In this document: piece after piece, positions 17,537 to 28,100 of the stretch
How positions within the stretch are numbered: position 1 is the first letter of the stretch
How the letters are laid out: the number at the start of each line of letters is the position of its first letter
Assembly: GCA_050486205.1 (NCBI GenBank)
Contig: JBJHCW010000003.1
Location: forward strand, 248,001 to 312,000
Reading direction: 5' to 3'
From: PWQG01 sp050486205
GTDB lineage: Bacteria > Pseudomonadota > Gammaproteobacteria > Pseudomonadales > Pseudohongiellaceae
DNA: 64,000 nucleotides
The notes under the pieces: generated by a model
Told to the model about the DNA's origin: nothing
Databases searched by the model: none
Seen by the model: the letters and a program-made list of their open reading frames with translations, nothing else
Position numbers and translations under genes: made by a program

Positions 17537-19897
17537 ATGAGTCACGGTAAACGCGCTCTGTCATCAAACAAACCAGTTTGTCTTGCCATTACAGCTGCCA
17601 TGTCCCTGGCAATGCTCACCGCCTGTCAGGAGCAGGACGGTAGCGCGCCCCAGGACTCTGCTGAGCACACTACCGGCCATGCCGACGTCAGCCTAACGAC
17701 ACTGTCCAGTTTGCCTGGGCAGGTATCCGGCGGTTCCGTGTTACTGGGAGTTTCCGGGGTGGCGGAAGATGCGGTTGGGGCAATGCGCTTCATCGTCAAC
17801 GGCAATCCAGTCTCTCCGGAACGGGTCACCGCATCACAGGACACACGTGTTGATGTTTTACTCGGGGGCCTGAGTGAAGGCGACAATCGCATCATGCTGC
17901 ATGATGATGACGATAATATGTTGGCCGCGCTTGCAGTGACCAACCATCCGGTTACCGGTCCCATGTTTTCCGGCCCCCAGCAATACCCTTTTGTCTGCAG
18001 TTCGGTGCTTGAGTGGGGCGTTCAACCGCTGGTGGACCACGATGAGGACTGGGGCTTTCCTGTCTACAACGACAACGGCGAACTTGCTGGTTACAGCAAG
18101 GACTGTTCGGTTGAGACCTTTGTTGAATATCACTACATGAACACCGCCGGAGAGTATCAACCCTGGCCGGAATCCGGTGAGCGCCCTGACGACCTGGCGA
18201 CCACTACCCTGACAGACGGCAGTGAAGTGGACTTTGTTGTGCGCTGGGAGCGCGGCACCATCAATCGATTCCTCTACAGTTTTGCAACACTTGCTGATCC
18301 TGCGGATGACCTCTGGAGCCCGTCTGCTGATAACTGGAATGGCAGACTGTTGTATCACTTTGAAGGTGGTGTTGGGGTCGGGCACTTCCAGGGCCGGGTC
18401 AACGCTACCCGTGCGCGTTTGCCGGAGGCTCTGGGCAGAGGGTATGCGGTGATCTATTCCAGTGGTAATCGCACAGGAGAGCATTACAACCTGGAAGTTG
18501 GCGGGGAGACGGCAGTGATGGTCAAGGAGCACTTCGTCAAACGTTTTGGCGAACCGCTTTACACAGTGGCCATTGGTGGTTCCGGCGGTGCCATACAGCA
18601 ATACGTCTACTCACAGAACCATCCGGGACTTATTGATGCGGGTGTGCCTCAGTATTCCTATCCGGACATGGTGACACAGACCATTCACATCGGAGATTGT
18701 GAACTGCTTGAGCATTATATGGATGTGACGGATCGGGACAATCCGCGCTGGCAGGTGACAGAAAACAGGACTCTGCTCGTAGGCCTGGCGGCCACTGACA
18801 ATGTGCCCGATCCGCTGGCCGATGCCAAGCGTCAGCTCGGTTACAACACGGCCCCGGGCAGCACTGAGTGTATTCCCGGTTGGCGCGGGCTGTCACCACT
18901 GAGCATGAATCCGCACTACGGTCAGGTCAGGGAGCAGCAGAAGATGCACCCACCGGGAATCATGGATGATGTGCAATGGACCCATTATGATGATCTGCGC
19001 AATATCTATGGTCTGGACGACAACGGCTGGCCGCGGGTGCCCTGGGACAATGTGGGCGTGCAATACGGATTGCAGGCTCTGCTGGACGGTGAAATCACGG
19101 AAGAGGAGTTTCTGCATCTGAACGCCCATATTGGCGGCTGGAAACATCCGTCCGAATTCGTACAGGAAGGATTTCCGTTTCTGGGTGACATGACACCAGA
19201 GAACTTCGATCCCTGGAGTCGTCGCAATATGAACCTGTCCGACGGCGAGACTCCGGCGCCGCGTACTGAAGGCGATATCGTGGCCATCAACAATCTCTAC
19301 AACTCCGGAATGGTGTTTGATGGTGAGCTGAGTATCCCGATCATCGACTGGCGGCATTACCTTGAGCATATTCTGGATATGCACAATACACACCAGTCAT
19401 TCTCGGTGCGCCAACGTGTACGTAATGCGCTGGGCCACAGTGATCATCATCTGGTCTGGTTTACCGATGCGCGTCCCGAGCGGCGTTATGACCATACCCA
19501 GCATGCCCTGGATGTGTTGCACGACTGGCTGATGAATCTGCGCGAGAATCCGGACCTGTCTCTGAGTGAGGCTCGGCCGGACCTGGCCGTGGACGCCTGC
19601 TTTGCCACTGACGGGTCGGTCATCGCGCGTGGCGAGCAGGTGTGGGACGGCATTATTGACGATCGGCAGGTGGGACCCTGTACAGAACAATTCCCCTTGT
19701 ACTCGACCTCCAGAATCGTGGCTGGCAGTCCGATTGAAGGCAGTATCTTCAAATGCGCTCTGAAAGCGGTTGACGTGGCTCTGAGTGATGGAACCTATGG
19801 TCAATGGCAGCCGGACGATTCGCAGATCGCCCGGCTGAACGAAATTTTCCCCCAGGGCGTCTGTGACTACAGCCAGCCCGATCAGGGTCGTCCGTGA
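17537..19897 (+). CDS. DUF6351 family lipoprotein, putative alpha/beta hydrolase
   Basis: A 786-residue exported protein. The N-terminus has a lipoprotein signal with lipobox LTAC (cysteine near residue 30), followed by an acidic Ser/Thr linker. The remainder matches what I know of DUF6351: FSGPQQYPFVCSSVLEWGVQ, then GRLLYHFEGGVGVGH and a hydrolase-like nucleophile elbow AIGGSGGAIQQYVY, with YPDMVTQT just after and conserved HHLVWF near the C-terminus. The family is found in aquatic and soil proteobacteria and actinobacteria; its substrate is not established, though an esterase or depolymerase role is plausible from the GGSGG elbow. The start at 17537 has GAGGAACATGTC upstream; the frame opens at 17405 but the extra 44 residues do not look exported. 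Single gene. Confidence 0.8.
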   Translation: MSHGKRALSSNKPVCLAITAAMSLAMLTACQEQDGSAPQDSAEHTTGHADVSLTTLSSLPGQVSGGSVLLGVSGVAEDAVGAMRFIVNGNPVSPERVTASQDTRVDVLLGGLSEGDNRIMLHDDDDNMLAALAVTNHPVTGPMFSGPQQYPFVCSSVLEWGVQPLVDHDEDWGFPVYNDNGELAGYSKDCSVETFVEYHYMNTAGEYQPWPESGERPDDLATTTLTDGSEVDFVVRWERGTINRFLYSFATLADPADDLWSPSADNWNGRLLYHFEGGVGVGHFQGRVNATRARLPEALGRGYAVIYSSGNRTGEHYNLEVGGETAVMVKEHFVKRFGEPLYTVAIGGSGGAIQQYVYSQNHPGLIDAGVPQYSYPDMVTQTIHIGDCELLEHYMDVTDRDNPRWQVTENRTLLVGLAATDNVPDPLADAKRQLGYNTAPGSTECIPGWRGLSPLSMNPHYGQVREQQKMHPPGIMDDVQWTHYDDLRNIYGLDDNGWPRVPWDNVGVQYGLQALLDGEITEEEFLHLNAHIGGWKHPSEFVQEGFPFLGDMTPENFDPWSRRNMNLSDGETPAPRTEGDIVAINNLYNSGMVFDGELSIPIIDWRHYLEHILDMHNTHQSFSVRQRVRNALGHSDHHLVWFTDARPERRYDHTQHALDVLHDWLMNLRENPDLSLSEARPDLAVDACFATDGSVIARGEQVWDGIIDDRQVGPCTEQFPLYSTSRIVAGSPIEGSIFKCALKAVDVALSDGTYGQWQPDDSQIARLNEIFPQGVCDYSQPDQGRP

Positions 19898-19916
19898 CGG
19901 AGGGTGTAAGGCGCTG

Positions 19917-20189
19917 TCAGCGCAGGGCGCGCCTCAGTTGCTCGCGATGGAAGGTGGAGGTTTCCTCCACATCGCGGGCCAGACGACAGACCCTGCGTGG
20001 AATGCTGCTGGCGATGGGGACCTCATTGCGACAGATGATCCGGTCTTCCGGCGGCACCATGGCGTTGTACTGCTCAACCTCCGCGGGTGTGGGTGCGCGG
20101 CGCACAGTTTGTGACTGGTCACCGATAAGACTGCTGCATGAAGTCAGCAGCATGATTAAAATCAGTCCAGGGATTGCACTCAGTTTCAT
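19917..20189 (-). CDS. Small lipoprotein of unknown function
   Basis: A 90-residue protein with a clear lipobox (LLTSC, cysteine at about residue 18) and a conserved-looking C-terminal half: IICRNEVPIASSIPRRVCR, then a charged RDVEETSTFHREQLRRAL. The two cysteines spaced around ASSIPRR could form a disulfide. ATG 20189 is chosen because GGAG lies six bases before it; a GTG at 20201 is also in frame. I do not recognise a named family. It lies 30 bases downstream of the TPR gene on the same strand, so the two may share a transcript. Confidence 0.7.
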   Translation of the reverse strand: MKLSAIPGLILIMLLTSCSSLIGDQSQTVRRAPTPAEVEQYNAMVPPEDRIICRNEVPIASSIPRRVCRLARDVEETSTFHREQLRRALR

Positions 20190-20219
20190 TGATGTCTCCA
20201 CGGCAGGCCCGCCAATAGT

Positions 20220-21608
20220 CTATGGCGGCGCCGGAACGTAGGTCAGAGGCACTTCCTGTGTCTCAAGCAGGTTACCGTTCTGCAGTCTCGGGCGAAACTG
20301 CAGTGCGCGCAGATCGTGCATGGCCCGCTGCCCGGTGGCGGGACCAGCACTTTCATTCATTGTCAGCGCCGCGATGTTGACACTGAAACGCGCGGTGCTG
20401 CTGCCTGGTTGCCTGGCGGTGTTCGAGGCGTCCGTGCTTGCAGAGCTTGTGTTGCCAGTGCTTGTGTTCGAGGCGCGTGTGTCCAGCGTCACCGTCACTG
20501 GCACGTGAGCAGCCTGCAATATTTGTTGGTGTCCTGCCAGGCGCTGTGCAGGATGATTGTTCGGGAGTGGTACTCCGGGAAGAATGTCGCTCCAGGCATG
20601 GAACGCAGTGGCGTCGGCTTGCGATTGATCGGACAACGGGGCCAGGGACAGGTTCATATGTGATTCCGGCAACATGACATTCCGGTCGAAATAGGCGTTT
20701 ACCCGGTCTTCGGTCACTCCCTGTTCGGCCAGCAACAGACGAACGTCCTGATAGATGTCCAGGGCCAGATTGCCGCGGCCGAACAGCAGGTGCCAATCAG
20801 CCAGGTACACGCGAGCCAGTGCTGCGGCTTCAGGCGAAGCGTTGCCGTCAGCACTGTACAGTCGCTCGATACGTGTCAGCAGCTCCACGCCAATACTGTA
20901 ACTGCGTCGCTGGTTCTCGTTCATCGAGTAGGCCCAGCCATTGCTGATGACCGGTTGATCGCTGCGAAACTCGAAGCTGGTCAGGCCACGGCGATATATG
21001 GAGGTCATCTGGTAGTAGTGAATCAGGCTTATCCTGTAAAGCAGTGGGGCCAGGCGCAGGTCATCCCGACCAAAATGTGTCTGCAGTACGGTGACCGCCT
21101 GCCAGTTGAGTTGGCGTGCCCTGACCAGATGCCAGGCACTTTTGTCGGCATGTATACGTGCAGCGGCAGCCACATGCAGGTCAGCCAGTCGACTGAGCGC
21201 GTTGGCGTGAGCTACCGGGTCATCACCCAGTATGTGTGGTTGCAACCATTCCAGGTATTGCAGCCGCCGATCGAAACCACTCCAGTTCCGGGTGAGCAGG
21301 TGGGTTTCAAGCAATTGCTCAAGGATGGGTATCTGTTGCAGGTTGTAGAGCCCGAGCTCGGCGCGATTGGTTTCCAGCGCGCGATAATAGAGGTCTGTGG
21401 CGGCATGGAAGTATCCTTCAGCCAGCAGGGTCCGCCCTTGCTCCATCCACGACTCGGCGCTGACCGGTGTGCTGTCCTGTTCCAGGCGTGGGTTTTCGTC
21501 GGTCTGTCCGCGCGCCAACGATGCTGCGAAACAGGCTGTCGCAAGAGCAGCTACCATTATCACTTGTGCTATTTGTCTGTAGACCGGCCCGGGCATCTTC
21601 AGGCTCAA
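20220..21608 (-). CDS. Exported TPR-like protein with TonB-C-like end
   Basis: 462 residues with an N-terminal signal segment (about 8-34). The middle is all-alpha with TPR-like helices (AESWMEQGRTLLAEGYFHAA, SPEAAALARVYLADWHLLFG). A Ser/Thr/Asn-rich linker near residue 375-395 precedes a C-terminal block, VTVTLDTRA ... FSVNIAALTM ... LRALQFRPRLQNGNLLET, whose spacing recalls a degenerate TonB C-terminal fold. Function unknown; a periplasmic scaffold is one possibility. It is transcribed divergently from recC. Confidence 0.7.
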   Translation of the reverse strand: MSLKMPGPVYRQIAQVIMVAALATACFAASLARGQTDENPRLEQDSTPVSAESWMEQGRTLLAEGYFHAATDLYYRALETNRAELGLYNLQQIPILEQLLETHLLTRNWSGFDRRLQYLEWLQPHILGDDPVAHANALSRLADLHVAAAARIHADKSAWHLVRARQLNWQAVTVLQTHFGRDDLRLAPLLYRISLIHYYQMTSIYRRGLTSFEFRSDQPVISNGWAYSMNENQRRSYSIGVELLTRIERLYSADGNASPEAAALARVYLADWHLLFGRGNLALDIYQDVRLLLAEQGVTEDRVNAYFDRNVMLPESHMNLSLAPLSDQSQADATAFHAWSDILPGVPLPNNHPAQRLAGHQQILQAAHVPVTVTLDTRASNTSTGNTSSASTDASNTARQPGSSTARFSVNIAALTMNESAGPATGQRAMHDLRALQFRPRLQNGNLLETQEVPLTYVPAPP

Positions 21609-21632
21609 TCGGGAACAGCATCCCGTCAGGTG

Positions 21633-21662
21633 AAAGAGGTCAAAACAAAAGAGGTCAAAACA
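21633..21662. repeat. Tandem 15-bp repeat upstream of recC
   Basis: Two perfect copies of AAAGAGGTCAAAACA abut in the 283-base region between the TPR gene and recC. Position fits a short regulatory repeat or simple slippage. Confidence 0.75.
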
Positions 21663-21891
21663 AAGCGGCTGCGTTACTGAAACACCAAGGTCTGTACACG
21701 GCGTTCCAGAGCCCTGCCTTACAGATACTCCCCAATCAGACCTGTGTCCAGATTAATCTATTGCAATCGCGTTGCCAAACAATTGAATACCATGCGCTGT
21801 GTACGGATAATGGGGGTCTGAAGACTCGAATCAGACCCGCCCGGCACAGCCTGGATCCGCCCTTGCAGCTCAGCATCACGGAAGACATTTC

Positions 21892-24800
21892 ATGCCCTTG
21901 CAGTTGATCAGTTCGAACCGGGTCGAAGCGTTACAACAGCATCTGGCAGTGCACCTGGCTGAGGAGCCACTGCCGAATCCACTGCAAAGCGAAGTGATCC
22001 TGGTGCCAGGCACGGCCATGGCCCGGTGGCTAAACCTGCGGCTTGCACAGGACCTGGGTGTAGCCGCCAATATTGTCTATCCGCTGCCGGCGGCCTGGAT
22101 CTGGGACCTTGCACGCCAGTTCCTGCCGGATGTGCCCGAACGCGATCCGCTGGACAGGGAGAACGCCGCCTGGCGTATTTTCCGTTTGTTGCCCCGGCAC
22201 CTGTCAGATCCCGCATTCATCCCGTTGAGACAATATCTGGCCGAGGACACTGATGGTGTGCGGCGATGGCAGTTATCGGTCCGCATTGCCGATGTGTTTG
22301 ATCGCTATCAGTTCTATCGTCCGGATTGGCTGCGGTCCTGGGCAGCTGGCCGACCGGTGGCCGATGTGGCTGACTGGCAGGCACTGCTGTGGCGTTCGCT
22401 GGTAGCGGAGCTGGAAGACAAGCACCGGACAGTATTGGTGGATCGTCTTGTGAGTGCACTGCAAGGCGCCGTGGACAAAGCCTTGTTGCCGGGCAGAGTG
22501 AGCCTGTTTGCCCTGTCCTCGATGCCACCGCTGTTCGTTGACGTGCTTCGTGCCCTGGCCCAGCACTGCCCGGTGACGCTGTACCAGCACAGCCCCACGG
22601 ATCAGTACTGGGTGGATCTGGTTTCCGAAAGGCAGGCGGCTCGCCGACGACTCAAGGACGCCCGTCACGAGACGTATTGTGAAACCGGGAATGAGCTCCT
22701 GGTGTCATGGGGCAAACAGGGGCAGGCATTCCAGGACCTTTTGCTGGACAGTGATCTGGCAGATGCCACGCATGAAGAAGCCTATCTGGAGCCGGAGCCG
22801 GATTCGCTGCTGCATCAATTGCAGCGCGATATTTTTGTTGTTGATGAGCCTGTTTCGGGTTACCCGCCGGATGCCAGCATCCAGGTGGCAGTGTGTCACA
22901 GCCCTCTGCGCGAATGTCAGACCCTGCATGACGCGTTGTTGCGGGAACTTCAGCACGACAGGAGCCTGAAACCGGAAGATATCCTGGTCATGGTGCCGGA
23001 GATCAGTCGTTATGCACCGTATATTGAAGCGGTGTTCCGTCGTGATGAAAATGATAACCGACCGTTCCTGCCCTGGAATCTGTCGGATCTGACACTGGTG
23101 GATGAACATCCGATGGTTCGGGTGTTTTTTCAACTGCTGCGGTTGCCGGATAGCCGTTTTGGCCTGTCTGAAGTCATGGGCATAATGGAAGTACCGGAAA
23201 TTGCCCGGCACTACGGCCTGTCCCAGCGTGATACCGATGAGCTGTACGCCGTGCTGCAGCGGGCCAATGTGCGGTGGGGGCTGGACGCCGGACACAAGGA
23301 GCGCCTTGGCCTGCCAGCAAGCATTGGCAATACCTGGCAGCAGGCTGAAAACCGTTTGTTGGCGGGTTACGCCATGGGTGGCGATGATCCGGATGCATCG
23401 GGTTTGTGGCAGGGAATCGCGGTCATGGCGCAGCAGGGTAGTGTGCGTGCCGAGGCACTGGGGCAGTTCCTGAAGTTCCTGGACCGACTGCGCCATTGGC
23501 ATAAACGCCTTGATCATACCCGTAATGCTCGCGAGTGGCAGATTGCCATCAATTTGCTGATGGCAGACTTTTTCCCCGAACACGCAGATGATGACGACCG
23601 CCTGCAGCAGATACGCGATGTGCTTGAGTTGCTGGCCCGACAGGCGGGCGATACTGAGTCGTCTGCGGCCTTGCTGACACTGTGGCTGGAGAGCAGCCTT
23701 GGCAGTCAGTCCCAACGCGGTCGTTACTTCAGTGGTGGCGTCACCTTCTGTGGCATGAAACCGATGCGCAGCATGCCGTTCCGTGTCATCTGTGTGCTGG
23801 GAATGAATGACCAGGCTTTTCCGCGGCGGGATACACCGGTGGAGTTTGACGCCATGGCCCGGTCCTGGCGACCTGGCGATCCACGCAAGAGTGATGAAGA
23901 CCGATACCTGCTGCTGGAGACGCTGCTCTGTGCCAGAGACCGACTGTATTTCAGTTATACAGGTCGTAGCCTGAAGAACAATGAACCCTTGCAGCCCTCC
24001 GTGTTGTTGCGTGAACTGCTGGATTTCATCACCACACGTTATGGTGGTGGTGACGCCGGTTATATCCGGCAACTGATGATTGAGCCTCCTATGCAGGTAT
24101 TTTCGCCCCGTAACTACCTTCGCGAGCCACGTTCCCATGACAGATTATGGTGCCATGTAGCGCAGGTAATGAGTGTGAAGCCGGAGTCAACAGGCAGTAG
24201 TCAATGGCCAACTGACACTGTGCCGCCAGCGGAGTCGGAAGCCCAGGCAAACTGTTCCCTGACAGCCCTGGCCCGGTTTCTCCAGCATCCGGTCAAGGCC
24301 TTCACGCAGCAGCGACTGCGGATCTATCTTGAGGGTATGGAAGAACAGGGTGACGATGAATACTTTGATCTGAGTGGCTTGCAGGCCTGGCAGGTCAGGC
24401 AGCGTATGCTGGACGACACCTTGCAGGGTCGCGATACGCCGCTTGAGCTGCTGGCAGCCGAGGGCCAACTCCCGCACGGGGTGATGGCTGGCATCAGTCG
24501 CCAGCGTGTCATGGAGGAAGCCGAGCCTCTGTTGCAGAAAATTGGAGCGTACGCCGGTACATTACCAGCGCCCAGGGACATTTATATTGTCCTTGATGAT
24601 GGCAGTACCCTTGAAGGCGTCGTCAAGGGTTTTCGTGCCGGCGTTGGTCTACTGCAGGCCCGCGCATCGAAATGCAAGGGCAATCACCTGCTGGCACTCT
24701 GGGTGGACCACCTGGCGCTGTCTGCCATGTCCGGGTTCGCGCAGGGGGAACGCAGCCAGCTGTTCACCCTTGACCGGCACATCGAGCTGCCCCCCTTGCC

Positions 24801-25116
24801 AGAGACAGTGGCCATGGCGGAGTTGCAGAAGCTGCTGGCACTTTACCGTGAAGGACTTCAGCGACCCTTGCCGGTGGCTCCGGCGGCAAGCTTTGCAGCG
24901 GCTCAGGCACTGCACGGGGACAAACCCGAAAGCAAGGCGCTGGCAGCGGCCTGGAGTGCCTGGAACGGCCCCTATGGCAGCCGGGCAGGCGACGTCCACG
25001 ATGACTACATGATGCTGATCATGCAAAGCGGCGCAGAGCCGCCGATGAATGCAGCAGAATTCACGGACATCGCCAGAACACTTTACGGGTTCCTGCTGCA
25101 GGAGGCCAGGCTGTGA
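21892..25116 (+). CDS. recC: Exodeoxyribonuclease V subunit gamma (RecC)
   Basis: Scaffold subunit of RecBCD, which processes double-strand breaks; RecC holds the Chi-reading tunnel. 1074 residues, near the usual 1120. The N-terminus has the family pattern SNRVEALQQHLAVHL and VPGTAMARWLNLRLAQDLGVAANI; mid-protein FCGMKPMRSMPFRVICVLGMND and a degenerate nuclease-like C-terminal domain are present. First gene of a recC-recB-recD operon in which each gene overlaps the next; recB starts within its stop codon (GTGA). Confidence 0.95.
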   Translation: MPLQLISSNRVEALQQHLAVHLAEEPLPNPLQSEVILVPGTAMARWLNLRLAQDLGVAANIVYPLPAAWIWDLARQFLPDVPERDPLDRENAAWRIFRLLPRHLSDPAFIPLRQYLAEDTDGVRRWQLSVRIADVFDRYQFYRPDWLRSWAAGRPVADVADWQALLWRSLVAELEDKHRTVLVDRLVSALQGAVDKALLPGRVSLFALSSMPPLFVDVLRALAQHCPVTLYQHSPTDQYWVDLVSERQAARRRLKDARHETYCETGNELLVSWGKQGQAFQDLLLDSDLADATHEEAYLEPEPDSLLHQLQRDIFVVDEPVSGYPPDASIQVAVCHSPLRECQTLHDALLRELQHDRSLKPEDILVMVPEISRYAPYIEAVFRRDENDNRPFLPWNLSDLTLVDEHPMVRVFFQLLRLPDSRFGLSEVMGIMEVPEIARHYGLSQRDTDELYAVLQRANVRWGLDAGHKERLGLPASIGNTWQQAENRLLAGYAMGGDDPDASGLWQGIAVMAQQGSVRAEALGQFLKFLDRLRHWHKRLDHTRNAREWQIAINLLMADFFPEHADDDDRLQQIRDVLELLARQAGDTESSAALLTLWLESSLGSQSQRGRYFSGGVTFCGMKPMRSMPFRVICVLGMNDQAFPRRDTPVEFDAMARSWRPGDPRKSDEDRYLLLETLLCARDRLYFSYTGRSLKNNEPLQPSVLLRELLDFITTRYGGGDAGYIRQLMIEPPMQVFSPRNYLREPRSHDRLWCHVAQVMSVKPESTGSSQWPTDTVPPAESEAQANCSLTALARFLQHPVKAFTQQRLRIYLEGMEEQGDDEYFDLSGLQAWQVRQRMLDDTLQGRDTPLELLAAEGQLPHGVMAGISRQRVMEEAEPLLQKIGAYAGTLPAPRDIYIVLDDGSTLEGVVKGFRAGVGLLQARASKCKGNHLLALWVDHLALSAMSGFAQGERSQLFTLDRHIELPPLPETVAMAELQKLLALYREGLQRPLPVAPAASFAAAQALHGDKPESKALAAAWSAWNGPYGSRAGDVHDDYMMLIMQSGAEPPMNAAEFTDIARTLYGFLLQEARL

Positions 25117-28100
25117 AGATACTGAACCCGGAGACCATGGTCAGCATGCCGCTGTCTGGCCTCAAACTGATAGAAGCCAGCGCCGGCACCGGAAAGACCT
25201 ACGCCATTGCCAATTTATACCTGAGGTACGTACACGAAGGCTGGTCGGTACGACAGCTGTTGGTAGTGACCTTCACCAACGCAGCAACCGAGGAGTTGCG
25301 CGGCCGCCTGCGCGAACGACTCTACTCGGCCATGCAATATCTGGAGATTGTGGAGCGCGACCCGGAGCGGGACAAACGTGACGCGTTTCTGGACCTGCTG
25401 TTTGACGAATGTACGACAAATGCCAGCGAACGCGCAGCAGCACTGTTGCGCCTGAAGCTGGCCGTGCGCAGTATGGATGAAGCCGCCATCTACACCATTC
25501 ATGGTTTTTGTCAACGTGCGCTGACCGACCATGCATTCAACAGCAACCAGAGTTTTGATATCAGCCTGTTGAGTGACGATGATGAGTTGTGGACCCAGGC
25601 CCTCAAGGATTGGTGGCGTCGGCAACTCTACGATGCAAGCATTGTTGAAGGGCGGCTTTTCCTGAGAGCCAACGACAGTCTGAAGCGTTTCATGGCGCGA
25701 CAGCGCCCATTGCGTGACACCCGACATTGCCGGATCATTCCCGATCCCGGCAAATTGCCGAGCATGAGGGATCTGCATGTGCGCTGGTCTGCTGTGATGG
25801 CGGAAGTCGCAGACCTGGCTGAAGCCTGGGCGCAGCGTCATGATCAGTTACGCGAAGTGCTTGAAAGAAGCAAGTCTCTTAAACGTAATGAAAAAAATGG
25901 CTATCGATTACAGGAGTTGTCGCCAGAACTTGATTGTCTGCACGACTGGTTTTCACGTGGTGACTTTGATCATTTGCCACCGGTTTTTGATCGCCTGACA
26001 GAAAGCAGGTTGCAGGCCGAGTGCAAGAAACCGGTTTCTGACAAAGGGGGAGATCCGGCGTTATCCGATCCGTTCTTTGTTGGATGTCAGCGCATAATGG
26101 AGAAGGCAACAGCCATCGTGGATGGATTTTCCCTGGCGTCCCTGCATGATGCCACGCGCGAAGGCAAGCGTGAGGTTGAGGTGCAGAAACAGGGTCAGCG
26201 TGTGATGGCATTTTCTGATCAATTGAATCGTTTGTTGGCTGCAGTCAACGGGACGCAGGGTGAGGCCCTGACGCGGAACCTGCGGCAAAGCTTTCCCGTT
26301 GCCATGATTGATGAATTTCAGGATACCGACGAGGTCCAGTATCGTATTTTCCGGGAACTCTACCCCTGTGAACCGGAATCGGAAAACGCGCTGATCATGA
26401 TTGGTGATCCGAAACAGGCCATTTACAGCTTTCGTGGCGGTGACATATTTACCTATATGGCTGCGCGCAGGGATGCCGGTGAATTGTTGTATACCCTGAA
26501 CACCAACTGGCGTTCGGTGCCGCGTTTGATCCAGGCCGTCAACACACTGTTTGATAACCGGGAAAACGCCTTTATCTACAGCGATGCCATCGAGTTCAAC
26601 CGGGTTTCAGCGGCTGAGAAAGAACACGCGCCGTTGATGGAGGCGGGTGCTGAATCAGTACCGGTGACTTTCTGGAAATTGCCGGAAAGTGAGAATAAAG
26701 CCTGGAGCAACGACATGGGCGACCAGCTGCTGCACCAGGCTGTGACAACTGAGATCCGTCGTCTGCTGCTCGGGGCCGGACGCGGTCAGGTGACGCTGGG
26801 TGATCGAGCGGTGGTGGCGGGTGACATTGCAGTGCTGGTGCGCGAGAAGCGTCAGGGAACAGCGCTGCGCAAGGTGCTGGGTGAGGCTGGCATTACCGCT
26901 GTGACTGTGAGTACGGACAAGGTATTCCAGAGTGACGAAGCCACTGGCCTGTTGCGCCTGCTTCAGGGTGTTGTGCATTGTCAAAGTCGTGCATCGCTGC
27001 GCGTTGCACTGGGCAGCTCCCTGCTGGCCCATGACTACATGGGCATCGCCGCTGTTGTGGATGATGAAGCCCGATGGATGGCCTGGGCTGATGAACTGCG
27101 TGATCTGCATGGGATCTGGGCGCGCAAGGGTTTCATGGTCATGTTCCAGAAGATGATGCAATCCCTGGAAGTGGCCTTGTGTCTTGCCGGCCATCAATCA
27201 GGAACTGATGATGCCGAACGGCGCCTGACCAATGTGTTACACCTGGCTGAGCTTCTTCAGCAGAATGCGGCCGTCCATCCCGGAATGGATGCGTTGCTGA
27301 TGTGGTTCTCACAACAGATCCAGGACGCCTCCGAAGAAGAAGCAGAGCTGCGACTGGAAAGTGACGAGAACCTTGTGCGAATTGTCACCATCCACGCCAG
27401 CAAGGGTTTGCAGTACCCGATTGTATTTGTGCCCTACCTGTCACGCTGCCGCCCTGTAAAGATGACGGACGGTGTGCTCAGCTTCCATGATGAGAATCAT
27501 CAGGCCTGCATTGATATAAGCGAGAGGCCAGCCAGCGGCCATCTTGTGCTGGCAGAGAAGGAGAGGCTGGCCGAGGATGTGCGTCTGCTTTACGTGGCAC
27601 TGACGCGGGCTGAGGCGAAACTCTATATCGGTTGGGGGAAAATAGGCGCCAGTCCACCGACGACACCGTTGACCGCACTGGCATACTTGCTGTATCCGGA
27701 TCCATCGGGTGTCGCTGATCTTGCCGGCGATGATTTCTACCGACCTTTGCAGTCGCTGGCCGATGCCAGCGCGGGGTCAATTGAGGTTCAGCCTTTGCCG
27801 GACTCCGATTGTGATGCTTATGCATCGCGTCACGTGAGTGAAGCTCCAACACCAATTCAAGCCTCTACGTTACATGCTGCCAGGTTTACAGGAACCATCG
27901 CTCTGGACTGGCGTATTTCCAGTTTCAGTGCCTTGACTCGTGATGTGCACCAGGCGCCGCATGGAGGCAGTGTGCGTGGCAGCGACGAGATCATCAACTT
28001 TCCCGCTGGCAGTCGTGTGGGCCTGTTTCTGCATGCCATGCTGGAGGAGGTGGATTTCACTGAGCTGACCGACGAGGCGCTGTCGACACTGCACAGGAAA

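Noticed and set aside
20790..21680. 296-codon plus-strand frame
   Set aside because: Antisense to the TPR gene, whose signal peptide and helix pattern are convincing.
22705..24138. 477-codon minus-strand frame inside recC
   Set aside because: Antisense shadow of recC with no recognisable domain or binding site.
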